From positions 1 through 12,074 of the forward strand of contig VGPE01000066.1 in the NCBI GenBank assembly GCA_016875645.1: DNA of 12,074 nucleotides, written 5' to 3'. The notes beneath the pieces are model-generated. The model worked only from the letters and a program-made list of their open reading frames with translations, was not told where the DNA came from and made no database searches. Position numbers and translations under genes: made by a program. Shown here piece after piece: positions 1 to 6,027 of the stretch (position 1 is the stretch's first letter; each line of letters begins with the position of its first letter). The stretch comes from Chloroflexota bacterium. Lineage in GTDB: Bacteria; Chloroflexota; Limnocylindria; Limnocylindrales; CSP1-4.

Positions 1-118
1 TGACCGACGCGGCGCGCACCCGGACCAGCACCTGGTCCCCGGTCGGGACCGGCGTCTCGACGTCGCGGACCTCGACCACCTCGGGTGGGCCGTACCGGTC
101 GCGCAGCGCTGCCTTCAA
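1..118 (-). CDS. Zinc-type (MDR) alcohol dehydrogenase / quinone oxidoreductase, N-terminal fragment
   Basis: The complement reads from a TTG at 118 as (M)KAALRDRYGPPEVVEV, then RDVETPVPTGDQVLVRVRAA, and runs off the window edge. This is the typical first strand set of the GroES-like domain of medium-chain dehydrogenase/reductases: an MKA(A/V) start, YGPPEVV, and a P-x(2)-GDQVLVRV segment. Only 39 residues are visible, so zinc ligands and the cofactor-binding fold cannot be seen and the substrate is unknown. The TTG start is chosen because AGGGGG (128-133 on the complement) lies 9 bases upstream and the protein begins exactly where the family does. The gene is divergent from the methyltransferase at 186. 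It could be an NAD(P)-dependent alcohol dehydrogenase or a quinone oxidoreductase. Confidence 0.75.
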   Translation of the reverse strand, partial: MKAALRDRYGPPEVVEVRDVETPVPTGDQVLVRVRAASV

Positions 119-127
119 CGTGCTGTT

Positions 128-133
128 CCCCCT
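128..133 (-). promoter_or_regulatory. Ribosome binding site deciding the TTG start of the dehydrogenase
   Basis: AGGGGG on the complement sits 9 bases before the TTG at 118. There is no in-frame ATG or GTG at the position where the family normally begins, so this purine run is what supports the rare TTG start. Confidence 0.5.
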
Positions 134-173
134 GGCGGACGACGATTGTGCGCCACCGGCGCCCACCCGGGCG

Positions 174-179
174 TACAGT
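174..179 (+). promoter_or_regulatory. Candidate -10 box (TACAGT) for leaderless transcription of the methyltransferase
   Basis: TACAGT ends 6 bases before the GTG at 186, the distance at which transcription would begin on or next to the start codon. No Shine-Dalgarno sequence is visible before that GTG, which fits leaderless translation. A convincing -35 box is not evident; TTGTGC at 146-151 is too far upstream. The same arrangement precedes the genes starting at 2000 (-) and 2093 (+). Confidence 0.5.
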
Positions 180-185
180 CAGACC

Positions 186-944
186 GTGAGCTTCGATGTC
201 GCTGCCGAGGCCTACGACCGTTTCATGGGCCGCTACTCGAAGCCGCTGTCACCGCAATTGGCGGACCTCGCGAGCGTCCGCGCCGGCCAGCGGGCGCTCG
301 ACGTCGGTTGCGGCCCCGGCGCGCTCACGGCCGAGCTTGCGGCTCGCCTGGGCGCGGCCGCGGTGACGGCCATCGACCCGTCAGCCCCGTTCGTCGAGGC
401 GGCGCGGGCACGGAGCCCCGGCGTGACCGTGCTGCAGGCGTCGGCCGAGCAGATGCCGTTCGGGGACGGGCTGTTCGACGTCGCCCTCGCACAATTGGTC
501 GTCCACTTCATGACGGATCCCGTTCGCAGCCTGGCGGAGATGAAGCGCGTGACGCGGCGGGACGGCGTCGTCGTCGCCTGCGTCTGGGACTACGGCGCCG
601 GCCAGGATCCGCTGCGGGTCTTCTGGCAGGCGGCTCGGGAACTCGATCCTGGCGTCCAGGACGAATCGCGCCTTGCGGGCGTCCGAGAGGGTCACCTCGT
701 TGAGCTGTTCGAGGCGGCCGGTCTGCGTGCGGTCGAGCCGGCCACCCTGATGGTCAGCGTGGAGCACGCGAGCTTCGACGAATGGTGGGACCCGTTCACC
801 CGCGGCGTCGGACCGGCCGGGGCGCACGTGAGGAACCTGGGTCCCGAGGAGCAGGTGGCGCTGCGCGAGCGCGCCCGCGGCTCCCTGCCCGACGGCCCGT
901 TCGTCATGACCGCCCGCGCCTGGGCTGCCCGAGGTCTCGCCTGA
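186..944 (+). CDS. Class I SAM-dependent methyltransferase (UbiE/Methyltransf_11-like)
   Basis: This is a 252-residue cytosolic protein with the class I methyltransferase fold. Motif I is LDVGCGPGAL at residues 38-47, which binds the SAM methionine and ribose. The acidic residue ending strand 2 is D64 in AIDPS. ASAEQMPFGDGLFD (about 85-98) covers the adenine-binding motif and motif post I. The N-terminal AEAYDRFMGRYS resembles the opening of UbiE-like and small-molecule methyltransferases, and the C-terminal half (FWQAARELDP, FDEWWDPF) would form the substrate cap. The acceptor cannot be predicted. The GTG at 186 is preferred over a frame-open GTG at 120 because homologous sequence starts at SFDVAAEAYDRF and because of the TACAGT box 6 bases upstream. 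The gene stands alone, divergent from the dehydrogenase and convergent with the DinB-fold gene. Confidence 0.88.
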   Translation: MSFDVAAEAYDRFMGRYSKPLSPQLADLASVRAGQRALDVGCGPGALTAELAARLGAAAVTAIDPSAPFVEAARARSPGVTVLQASAEQMPFGDGLFDVALAQLVVHFMTDPVRSLAEMKRVTRRDGVVVACVWDYGAGQDPLRVFWQAARELDPGVQDESRLAGVREGHLVELFEAAGLRAVEPATLMVSVEHASFDEWWDPFTRGVGPAGAHVRNLGPEEQVALRERARGSLPDGPFVMTARAWAARGLA

Positions 945-1070
945 AGTCCCACGTACGGAACAGCGCAGTCCGGAATCCGGCTCGCGCGAGGGAGGGAGTG
1001 TCCAGTGCCGAGTGACCGAACGGCTAGGATGGGTGTCCGGATGCCCCGCGGTCCTCGATCGCGTGTCGCG

Positions 1071-2000
1071 CTACGGAGCTGACACCGCGGCCGAGCTCGC
1101 GATCCGGCGCGCCTCACCCGCGGCGCGGGTGGCGATCGCGGTCGCGGTCGCGCCTCCAGCCTGAGTCGGCAGCCCGAGCACGACCGCCTCGAGGCGTCCG
1201 TATGCCCCCAGGACCAGCCGCACCAGCCGATCGACTTCAGTCGGGCGTCGATCCAGCATGGCGAGCGTCTTCTCGACCTGGATCGTGTGCTCGCGGATGT
1301 GGCTGGACCAGCGGCCCATGCGGAAGCCGACCGACACGGGGACTCCCCCGTACCGTGCGCCGAGCGCCAGCATGTCATCCGGCAGGCCGGCCAGCCGCTC
1401 GAATGAGAGGTCGAGGAGCGCGTCGAGCCGGGCCGCTGCTTCGGTCCGGATCCCGGCCAGGTCCTCGGTGTCCTCGTTCGGCAGCGCCGCAAGGAACTCG
1501 GCCGGCACGCGCCGCGGCAGCGAGGGGTCGTCGGCCCACAGGGCCTGGCGAAGCCACCATGCGGTGCCCCAGGCGAAGCTGTGCTGGCTGCCGATGATGT
1601 GCGCGATCGTCCGGCGGATCGTCCATTCGCCGTCGCCCGGGTCGGTGTCCCAGTCGGCGTCGCTGATCCCGTGCAGGAGCCCGTGGAGGTCCCACCGGGC
1701 CGCGGTCGCCGGAGCGATCAGCCGGACGGCGGAAGGCCGCGACGGTCCGTCCGCCACGGCGGCTTCGGCGTCCGCCGCCGCGAGCTCCAGGGTCTCGTAG
1801 GCCCGATAGAAGGCGAAGCGGGTCTCGGACATGCCCGTGCCGGACCAGTTCCAGGGGTCGTCCAGCGCGGCGTCCGGGATCGTTGCGAGGTCGGCAACGG
1901 CCGCCCGGATGTCGGCCCGCGCCGCCAGGATGCCGGGTGCGAGCGGCCGCAGGGTCAGGTCCGCGGTCAGGTCGAGCAGCAGGGCGTCAAGCATCGTCAT
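1071..2000 (-). CDS. DinB-fold protein (DinB_2 / YfiT-like putative metal-dependent enzyme)
   Basis: A 309-residue protein with the histidine pattern of the DinB/YfiT four-helix-bundle superfamily: H134 in WTIRRTIAHI, H140 in GSQHSFAW, and H234 and H238 in WSSHIREHTIQVEK. In this superfamily one His from helix 2 and an HxxxH from the last helix bind a divalent metal. Members include thiol-dependent S-transferases that use bacillithiol or mycothiol, and many uncharacterised proteins. The protein is longer than a single DinB domain (about 150-170 residues). Residues 1-100 are also helical and contain NWSGTGMSETRFAFYRAYE, perhaps a degenerate second bundle. The C-terminal tail after about residue 275 is Ala-rich and probably disordered. 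ATG at 2000 is followed by another ATG at 1994; the TACGAT box points to the first. Function is unknown. Confidence 0.75.
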   Translation of the reverse strand: MTMLDALLLDLTADLTLRPLAPGILAARADIRAAVADLATIPDAALDDPWNWSGTGMSETRFAFYRAYETLELAAADAEAAVADGPSRPSAVRLIAPATAARWDLHGLLHGISDADWDTDPGDGEWTIRRTIAHIIGSQHSFAWGTAWWLRQALWADDPSLPRRVPAEFLAALPNEDTEDLAGIRTEAAARLDALLDLSFERLAGLPDDMLALGARYGGVPVSVGFRMGRWSSHIREHTIQVEKTLAMLDRRPTEVDRLVRLVLGAYGRLEAVVLGLPTQAGGATATAIATRAAGEARRIASSAAVSAP

Positions 2001-2006
2001 CGCGCG

Positions 2007-2012
2007 ATCGTA
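2007..2012 (-). promoter_or_regulatory. Candidate -10 box (TACGAT) for leaderless transcription of the DinB-fold gene
   Basis: On the complement TACGAT is followed by six bases and then the ATG at 2000. No Shine-Dalgarno sequence precedes the ATG. The box lies in a 92-base divergent region shared with the ABC-F gene. Confidence 0.5.
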
Positions 2013-2079
2013 GGGCCTGTCGCGAGTCCGCTGCGTCTGCCGCCGCGGCCAGGGGGGCTCGCGGAACGGGGCACGTCGT

Positions 2080-2085
2080 TACCCT
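2080..2085 (+). promoter_or_regulatory. ettA: Candidate -10 box (TACCCT) for leaderless transcription of the ABC-F gene
   Basis: TACCCT is followed by seven bases (ACCCACC) and the ATG at 2093. There is no Shine-Dalgarno sequence in the pyrimidine-rich spacer. Together with the boxes at 174-179 and 2007-2012 it suggests that leaderless mRNAs are common in this organism. Confidence 0.5.
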
Positions 2086-2092
2086 ACCCACC

Positions 2093-3772
2093 ATGCCACC
2101 CGAATTCATCTACACCGCGTACAAGCTTGCCCGCCATCACCCGCCGGACCGCACGGTCCCTGAGGACATCTCCATCTCGTTCTACCCGGGCGCCAAGATC
2201 GGGGTCATCGGGCCCAACGGGTCGGGCAAGTCCAGCCTCCTGCGGATCATGGCCGGGCTCGATGACGGCTACACGGGCGAGGCCCGCCTGACGCCCGGCT
2301 TCACGGTCGACTTCCTGTCGCAGGAGCTCGCGCTCGACGCGACGAAGACCGTCAAGGGCAACGTCATGGAGGGTGTCGCCGGCGTCCAGGCGCTGATCGA
2401 CCAGTACAACGCCGTGATGGCGAAGTGGTCCGAACCGGACGCCGACTACGAGGCGATCGGCGCGGAGCAGGTTGCGCTCGAGGACCGGATCAACGCGGCT
2501 GACGCCTGAAACGTCGAGCGGAACGTGGACATCGCGATGGAGGCGCTGCGCTGCCCGCCGGATGACGCCGACGTCACGAAGATTTCGGGCGGGGAGCGGC
2601 GGCGCGTCGCCCTGGCCCGGCTGCTGCTCCAGCATCCCGACCTGCTTCTCCTCGACGAGCCGACCAACCACCTGGACGCGGAGTCGGTGCAGTGGCTGGA
2701 GCGCTTCCTCGACGAGTACAACGGCACGGTCGTGGCCGTCACCCACGACCGCTACTTCCTCGACAACGTCGTGAAGTGGATCCTGGAGCTGGACCGCGGC
2801 CGGGGCATCCCGTTCTCAGGCAACTACTCGAGCTGGCTGGAGCAGAAGCTGGAGCGCCTGTCGCGCGAGCAGAAGGCGAACGACGCCCGCGCGCGGACCC
2901 TCGCCCGCGAGCTCGAGTGGGTCCGGATGGGCGCGAAGGCGCGCCAGGCGAAGGGCAAGGCGCGCCTCAGCGCCTACGAGCAGCTGCTGGCCGAGGCGAA
3001 CGACGCGAAAGGCGCCCAGGCCCGCGAGCTGGAGATCGCCATCCCGCCCGGCCCGCGCCTCGGCCACCAGGTCATCGACGTGCACGACCTGCGCAAGGGC
3101 TACGGTGACCGCCTGCTCATCGACGACCTCACGTTCTCGCTGCCGCGGTCGGGCATCGTCGGCATCATCGGGCCCAACGGCGCCGGCAAGACCACCCTGT
3201 TCCGGATGCTGGTCGGCCAGGAGGCGCCGGACGCGGGCGAGATCGTGATCGGCGACACGGTCCAGCTGAGTTACGTCGACCAGAGCCGTGACTCGCTCCA
3301 GGCGGACCGGACGGTGTTCCAGGAGATCACCCAGGGCGTGGAGGTGGTGAAGGTCGGGCCTCGGGAGGTGCCGGCGCGCGCCTACGTGTCGTCATTCAAC
3401 TTCCGCGGCACGGACCAGCAGAAGCTCGTCGGGGCCCTGTCAGGTGGGGAGCGCAACCGCGTCCACCTGGCCAAGCTGCTCCAGGCGGGCGGCAACGTGC
3501 TGCTCCTCGACGAGCCCACCAACGACCTGGACGTGGACACCCTCCGGGCGCTGGAGGCGGGCCTTGAGTCATTTCCCGGCTGCGTCGTGGTGATCAGCCA
3601 CGACCGCTGGTTCCTGGACCGCATCGCGAACCACATCCTCGCCTTCGAGGGCGATTCGTAGGTCCGCTTCTTCCAGGGCAACGTCAGCGACTACGAGGCG
3701 TTCCGCCACCGCGAGCTGGGCACCGCAGCGGACCAGCCGCACCGGATCAGGTTCAAGCGCCTGGTGGCATGA
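2093..3772 (+). pseudogene. ettA: EttA-type ABC-F ATPase (energy-dependent translational throttle), interrupted by in-frame TGA and TAG
   Basis: Read through, the frame gives 559 codons, the usual EttA length. EttA is a soluble tandem ABC ATPase that binds the ribosomal E site. Domain 1 has Walker A GPNGSGKS (40-47), signature SGGERRR (165-171), Walker B LLLLDEPTNHLD with E189, and the H-loop in VTHDRYFLD. A charged linker with ELEWVRMGAKARQ and KGKARLSAYEQ follows, corresponding to the P-site tRNA interaction segment. Domain 2 has Walker A GPNGAGKT (360-367), LSGGE (449-453), Walker B with E474, and SHDRWFLDR. Codon 139 is TGA (2507-2509), where many homologues have Trp (AADAW-N), and codon 523 is TAG (3659-3661), inside GDS-x-VRFFQGN. 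Reading frame and motifs are otherwise intact on both sides. Without readthrough, the 138-residue product has only one Walker A, and internal starts such as ATG 2537 or GTG 2525 would lack it. A recent pseudogene or sequence error is most likely. Confidence 0.85.
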
Positions 3773-3811
3773 CTGGCGCGTGTCGCCCGCGCGCGGCCGC
3801 CGTGCACGTGA

Positions 3812-3953
3812 TGCACGAACCGGCCGCGATGACGCCGAATCGTGCACCCGGGGCCCGCTCTGACCGCTCTGGCTGCAATTCGAGCCCGGGACGTCGCCCC
3901 TTCGTGCATGGGAGTCCCGGGCCGACCGCAGCGCGGTTCGTTCGTGCACCCGG
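3812..3953. repeat. Cluster of four TCGTGCA-type motifs in a non-coding stretch
   Basis: Within the 241 bases between the ABC-F end and the MFS remnant, the core appears four times. It is TGCACGAA at 3812-3819 (inverted orientation), TCGTGCACCCGG at 3840-3851, TTCGTGCATGGG at 3901-3912 and TTCGTGCACCCGG at 3941-3953. Two of the copies share the extended form TCGTGCACCCGG. Spacing is irregular (about 28, 61 and 40 bases). No coding function is visible in this stretch in any frame. The copies could be operator sites for a regulator or degenerate copies of a dispersed intergenic repeat. Confidence 0.5.
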
Positions 3954-4013
3954 CGCACGACCGGCCCACCGTCGCCATGTGGAGCTGGCGGACGGTCAGG
4001 GGCCCCAAGCGCC

Positions 4014-4330
4014 GACTACGGCCCGACCTGGCGCATCGTCGCCCTTGAGACCTTCGGGACCGACATCCTCCGCGAACGCAGCTACCTGTTCCTGCTGGGT
4101 TCCCCCTTCTTATCACGATGGGTGGCGGGTTCTTCCTGAACCTGAGCATCCTGTACCTGGCGCACGTCTTCGGGATCGTCGGCGACTAGCGGCAGACCTG
4201 GGTGCTGGGCGCGGCGGTCGGGGCCCGCACGGCGATGCTCGTCGCTGCGATCTGCGTCGCGATCGTCACCCTGCTCGTGATCCCGGTCCGCGAGCGGCGA
4301 TCGGGGACGCTCGCGGCCGCCCCGGCCTGA
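4014..4330 (+). pseudogene. Remnant of an MFS transporter (frameshifted, internally deleted, with an in-frame TAG)
   Basis: Frame one gives DYGPTWRIVALETFGTDILR, then ERSYLFLLGS, the cytoplasmic loop and start of a central helix seen in 12-helix major facilitator transporters. After about 4100 the homology moves to another frame, giving ITMGGGFFLNLSILYLAHVF, a membrane helix with the GGG motif typical of that position. It runs to TAG at 4187-4189 and continues in the same frame as RQTWVLGAAVG, directly followed by a last-helix-like MLVAAICVAIVTLLVIPV, a basic RERR end and TGA at 4328. The first six helices and most of helices 8-11 are missing. The frame change, the stop and the internal loss show decay. 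Substrate is unknown. Family assignment rests on pattern recognition of helices and loops. Confidence 0.6.
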
Positions 4331-4345
4331 CCGGCCGGGCCGGGG
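4320..4345. terminator. GC-rich hairpin between convergent genes, possible bidirectional terminator
   Basis: CCCCGGCC (4320-4327) pairs perfectly with GGCCGGGG (4338-4345) around a ten-base loop that itself contains CCGGCCG. The hairpin covers the stop codon of the MFS remnant (4328-4330) and lies six bases beyond the RidA stop (4352-4354). No T tract follows on either strand, so intrinsic termination is possible but not proven. Confidence 0.4.
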
Positions 4346-4351
4346 TGACGA

Positions 4352-4792
4352 TCAGCCGGGCCCGCCGTCGCCCTCGCGCAGCACGGCCATCGCCTCGACC
4401 TCCACCAGCAACCCGGGGTAGCGCAGCGCCGACACCGCGATCCCGGTTGCGCCCGGCCCTTCGCCCGGGAAGTACTCCTTGCGGACCTCGGCCATGGCCT
4501 CCCACTTGGCATCGAACTCGGGGTCGTTCGGGTCCAGCGCGAGATACGTGGTGATCTTCACGACGTCGGCCATCGTTCCGCCGGCCTCGGCTAGGAGGCC
4601 CTTGATCGCCTCGTAGACGTAGCGCGTCTGGGCGCCCATGTCGCCGGGGTGGACCACGTTCGCCTCGCCGTCGAGCGCGACCTGGCCGCCGATCCAGACG
4701 AACGGCCCGACTCGCCAGCCATGCGACATCGTGGAGTAGGCACCGGTGCGCCACGCGTACGCCCAGTCGGGCATGAGTCGCTGACGGTCCAC
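4352..4792 (-). CDS. RidA (YjgF/YER057c/UK114) family protein lacking the catalytic arginine
   Basis: A 146-residue protein with the Rid fold: GPFVWIGGQVALD (29-41), QTRYVYEAIKGLLAEAGGTMADVVKITTYL split over 55-84, and the C-terminal strand VEVEAMAVL (130-138). True RidA enzymes hydrolyse reactive enamine/imine intermediates and need an Arg in a PARS(A/C)VEV-like strand. Here the matching strand is PGATGIAVSAL (113-123), so that Arg appears to be replaced by Thr or Gly. The protein therefore probably belongs to one of the non-imine-deaminase Rid subfamilies often encoded with catabolic genes. Start: the GTG at 4792 has AGGAGG five bases upstream; an internal ATG at 4774 lacks one. It is the last gene of an operon, 29 bases after the tartrate dehydratase-like gene. 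Confidence 0.85.
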   Translation of the reverse strand: MDRQRLMPDWAYAWRTGAYSTMSHGWRVGPFVWIGGQVALDGEANVVHPGDMGAQTRYVYEAIKGLLAEAGGTMADVVKITTYLALDPNDPEFDAKWEAMAEVRKEYFPGEGPGATGIAVSALRYPGLLVEVEAMAVLREGDGGPG

Positions 4793-4797
4793 GTTCG

Positions 4798-4803
4798 CCT
4801 CCT
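4798..4803 (-). promoter_or_regulatory. Strong ribosome binding site (AGGAGG) for the RidA-family gene
   Basis: AGGAGG on the complement is five bases before the GTG at 4792. It selects this start over the ATG six codons later, and shows that internal operon genes use Shine-Dalgarno initiation whereas several first genes look leaderless. Confidence 0.65.
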
Positions 4804-4821
4804 GCTCGCGCCTCGCGTGCC

Positions 4822-6006
4822 TCAGTCGAGCACGCCGCGCATCGCCGCCATCAGGTCCGCTCGACGCTCCAGCCCCAGGCCCGGGATGTCGGGCAGCCGC
4901 AGGCGCCCGTCGTCGACCCGCGTCCGCGCGTCGACGACTCCGAACGGCTGGAACTTGGTCGGGTAGACCTCGCAGGCGCCGAGGCCGAACGCGGCCGTCG
5001 CGGCGAGGTTCAGGTGGTTGCCGCCGTGGGGCACGAACTGCGACCTGCTCCAGCCGAAGGCCTTGCCGGCATCGATCATGTCGCGGTACTCGGCGAGCCC
5101 GTACCCCAGCACCGCGTCCATCTGCAGGATCGCGGTTCGCGGGTCCATCCCGCCGAACCGCAGCAGATTCCGGACGTCCGGGAGCGAGAACAGGTTCTCG
5201 CCGGTCGCCAGCGGAACGGTCACGGCGGCCGCGACCTCGGCAAGCCCGTGGTAATCGAGCGGATCGACCGGCTCCTCGAACCAGCGGACCGGCCGCTCCG
5301 AGAGCGCCCGGCCGTAGGCGAGCGCGGTCCCGAGGTCGAAGGCGCCGTTGGCGTCGACCGCGACGGAGCCGCCGGTGGTCGCTGCCTCGCCGACCGCGGC
5401 GTCGATGCGCTTGAGATCGACGGCGAGCGTCGCGCCGCCGATCTTCATCTTCACGACCGCGTACCCGAGGTCGAGGTAGCGCCGCAACTCGTGGCGCAGC
5501 TGGTCGGAGGCGGCGTCGGGCTGGTAGTAGCCGCCGGCGGCGTACACGTTGACGGCGTCTACCGGTGCCGGCTCGCCGTACCGGCGGGCGATGAAGACGT
5601 GGCCGGGTTCGCCCGCGACCTTCGCGGCGAGGTCCCAGATCGCCATCTCGAGACCGCCCACCGCGACGGATCGTTCGCCGTGGCCGCCCGGCTTCTCGTC
5701 CGCCATCACGATCCGGCGCATGGCCCGGGGATCGAGGTTGTCGCCGGCCTCGTCGGCGAGTGCGGCCGGGTCCGCGGCGAGCAGGCGCGGGATGAAGCGA
5801 TCGCGGAGCAGGCCCGATTGCGCGTAGCGCCCGTTCGAGGTGTAGCCGAAGCCGAAGAATTGGCGGTCGCCGCGCCGGGCCTCGACCGCGATGACGGAGC
5901 AGGTCATCGTCGAGAAGCTCACATACGCATTGCGCATCGGTGAGCCAACCGAGACGACGGCGTCCCGGACTCCCGTGATCGTGACTGCCGCCGACCTCAT
6001 CGCCAC
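4822..6006 (-). CDS. Enolase-superfamily dehydratase, D(-)-tartrate dehydratase-like (TarD-like)
   Basis: A 394-residue cytosolic enzyme; TarD from Bradyrhizobium is about the same length. TarD dehydrates D-tartrate to oxaloacetate with Mg2+. The N-terminal capping domain has SPMRNAYVSF, YTSNGRYAQSGLLRDRF, EAGDNLDP and EKPGGHGERSVAVG, very like TarD as I recall it. The barrel shows the KxK pair K186/K188 in VVKMKIGG, metal ligands D218 (VDANG), E244 (WFEEP) and E270 (ATGENLFS), and H327 in FVPHGGNH. Lys and His are the acid/base residues in this group. All key residues are present and no truncation is seen. D-tartrate is the best substrate guess, but a related acid sugar is possible. The GTG at 6006 is used; an ATG two codons later at 6000 is equally plausible. 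It lies 21 bases after the GGT-like gene and before the RidA gene. Confidence 0.85.
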   Translation of the reverse strand: MAMRSAAVTITGVRDAVVSVGSPMRNAYVSFSTMTCSVIAVEARRGDRQFFGFGYTSNGRYAQSGLLRDRFIPRLLAADPAALADEAGDNLDPRAMRRIVMADEKPGGHGERSVAVGGLEMAIWDLAAKVAGEPGHVFIARRYGEPAPVDAVNVYAAGGYYQPDAASDQLRHELRRYLDLGYAVVKMKIGGATLAVDLKRIDAAVGEAATTGGSVAVDANGAFDLGTALAYGRALSERPVRWFEEPVDPLDYHGLAEVAAAVTVPLATGENLFSLPDVRNLLRFGGMDPRTAILQMDAVLGYGLAEYRDMIDAGKAFGWSRSQFVPHGGNHLNLAATAAFGLGACEVYPTKFQPFGVVDARTRVDDGRLRLPDIPGLGLERRADLMAAMRGVLD

Positions 6007-6027
6007 ATCGCCACCGCCTTCGTCATC

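Noticed and set aside
945..1070. Terminator between methyltransferase and DinB-fold gene
   Set aside because: Only 4-bp stems (for example CCGG-AAT-CCGG) without a T tract were seen.
1024..1072. TAGGAT box followed by GTG/ATG, possible leaderless small ORF in the convergent gap
   Set aside because: The ATG frame stops after 13 codons and the GTG frame runs antisense into the DinB-fold gene with no recognisable content.
3876..3892. tRNA T-arm-like string (ATTCGAGCCCGGG) in the non-coding stretch
   Set aside because: No matching acceptor, D or anticodon arms can be built around it.
3812..3953. CRISPR array
   Set aside because: Motif copies are too short, irregularly spaced and not all in one orientation.
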